Origin: SAR324 cluster bacterium | GTDB taxonomy: Bacteria; SAR324; JACQKK01 | Assembly: GCA_027296185.1 (NCBI GenBank) | Contig: JAPUJL010000025.1 | Span: forward strand, 1-12,417 | DNA: 12,417 nucleotides | Direction of reading: 5' to 3' | Part shown: piece after piece, positions 12,274-12,417 of the stretch | How the letters are laid out: the number at the start of each line of letters is the position of its first letter | Position numbering within the stretch: position 1 is the stretch's first letter | The notes under the pieces: model-generated | What the model saw: only the letters and a program-made list of their open reading frames with translations | Databases searched by the model: none | Told to the model about the DNA's origin: nothing | Made by a program: the position numbers and the translations under genes

Positions 12274-12309
12274 GGGAGCTTTATAAGCCCGATAGGCTTT
12301 TGAACTCCC
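12274..12309 (+). terminator. Second terminator-like hairpin, overlapping the stop of the right-edge gene
   Basis: An inner stem AAGCC-CGATA-GGCTT (12285-12299) is followed by TT, and an outer GGGAG/CTCCC pair frames it. In the plus direction this resembles a small intrinsic terminator. On the minus strand it includes the last codons and stop of the partial gene, so it may simply be coding sequence. Confidence 0.35.
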
Positions 12310-12417
12310 GATCCCCCCGGAGCCGGAAGAGCCGCTGAAGTGGGTCGGCCGCGAGCTTTGCGCGAAGGTTGATTTTGTTCCAGATGGACGCGGCGAATCC
12401 GGAGCCGTCCTCAGCCG
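12281..12417 (-). CDS. C-terminal end of an unrecognised protein (partial)
   Basis: An open minus-strand frame enters from the right edge and ends at TAA (12283-12281), giving 44 residues. The sequence looks like real protein: SIWNKINLRAKLAADPLQR, then LFRLRGDREFKSL, basic and balanced in composition. The opposite strand is interrupted by TGA codons in this stretch. I do not recognise the family from this tail. It would converge on the lipoprotein gene. Confidence 0.5.
   Translation of the reverse strand, partial: AEDGSGFAASIWNKINLRAKLAADPLQRLFRLRGDREFKSLSGL

Overview
The window is GC-rich bacterial DNA with tightly packed genes, several GTG starts, Gram-negative-style periplasmic binding proteins and lipoproteins. 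This suggests a high-GC proteobacterium, perhaps gamma; that assignment is inference, since no rRNA or other marker gene is present. I see no tRNA, rRNA, CRISPR array, insertion sequence or phage gene.

Left part (1-4820, all minus strand): a solute-uptake cluster. In transcription order it has a TakP-like TRAP substrate-binding lipoprotein without its membrane subunits, then a complete-looking CUT1-type ABC importer. The importer comprises a Tat-exported binding protein, two permeases and an ATPase that runs off the left edge.

Centre (5125-9946, plus strand): the most interesting part. Two adjacent genes look like one electron-transfer device. The first is a 1027-residue protein with a NapH/NosR-like membrane iron-sulfur domain, a long helical middle containing a repeated unit, and a C-terminal cyclic-nucleotide-binding domain with an intact phosphate-binding cassette. 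The second is a 575-residue NAD(P)H:ferredoxin-reductase with an N-terminal helical domain of unknown type and a C-terminal plant-type [2Fe-2S] ferredoxin. A reasonable model is NAD(P)H to flavin to [2Fe-2S] to membrane [4Fe-4S], gated by cAMP or cGMP. I know of no characterised system with this architecture.

Right part: a minus-strand, short cobalamin-independent methionine synthase (MetE C-terminal family, most like the folate-independent MesD group) ends tail to tail with the reductase gene. It is transcribed divergently from a gene for an unknown lipoprotein. The last ~140 bases hold the C-terminal end of an unrecognised minus-strand protein, separated from the lipoprotein gene by a cluster of hairpins.

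The non-coding gaps also hold structure. The TRAP lipoprotein and methionine synthase genes share a promoter-like element (TTGACC-15-TAGTAG). A 22-bp tandem repeat lies in the TRAP leader, an octamer triple repeat beside a strong hairpin lies between the ABC binding-protein and permease genes, and the methionine synthase leader has foldable arms. All of these were found by eye and none was computed.
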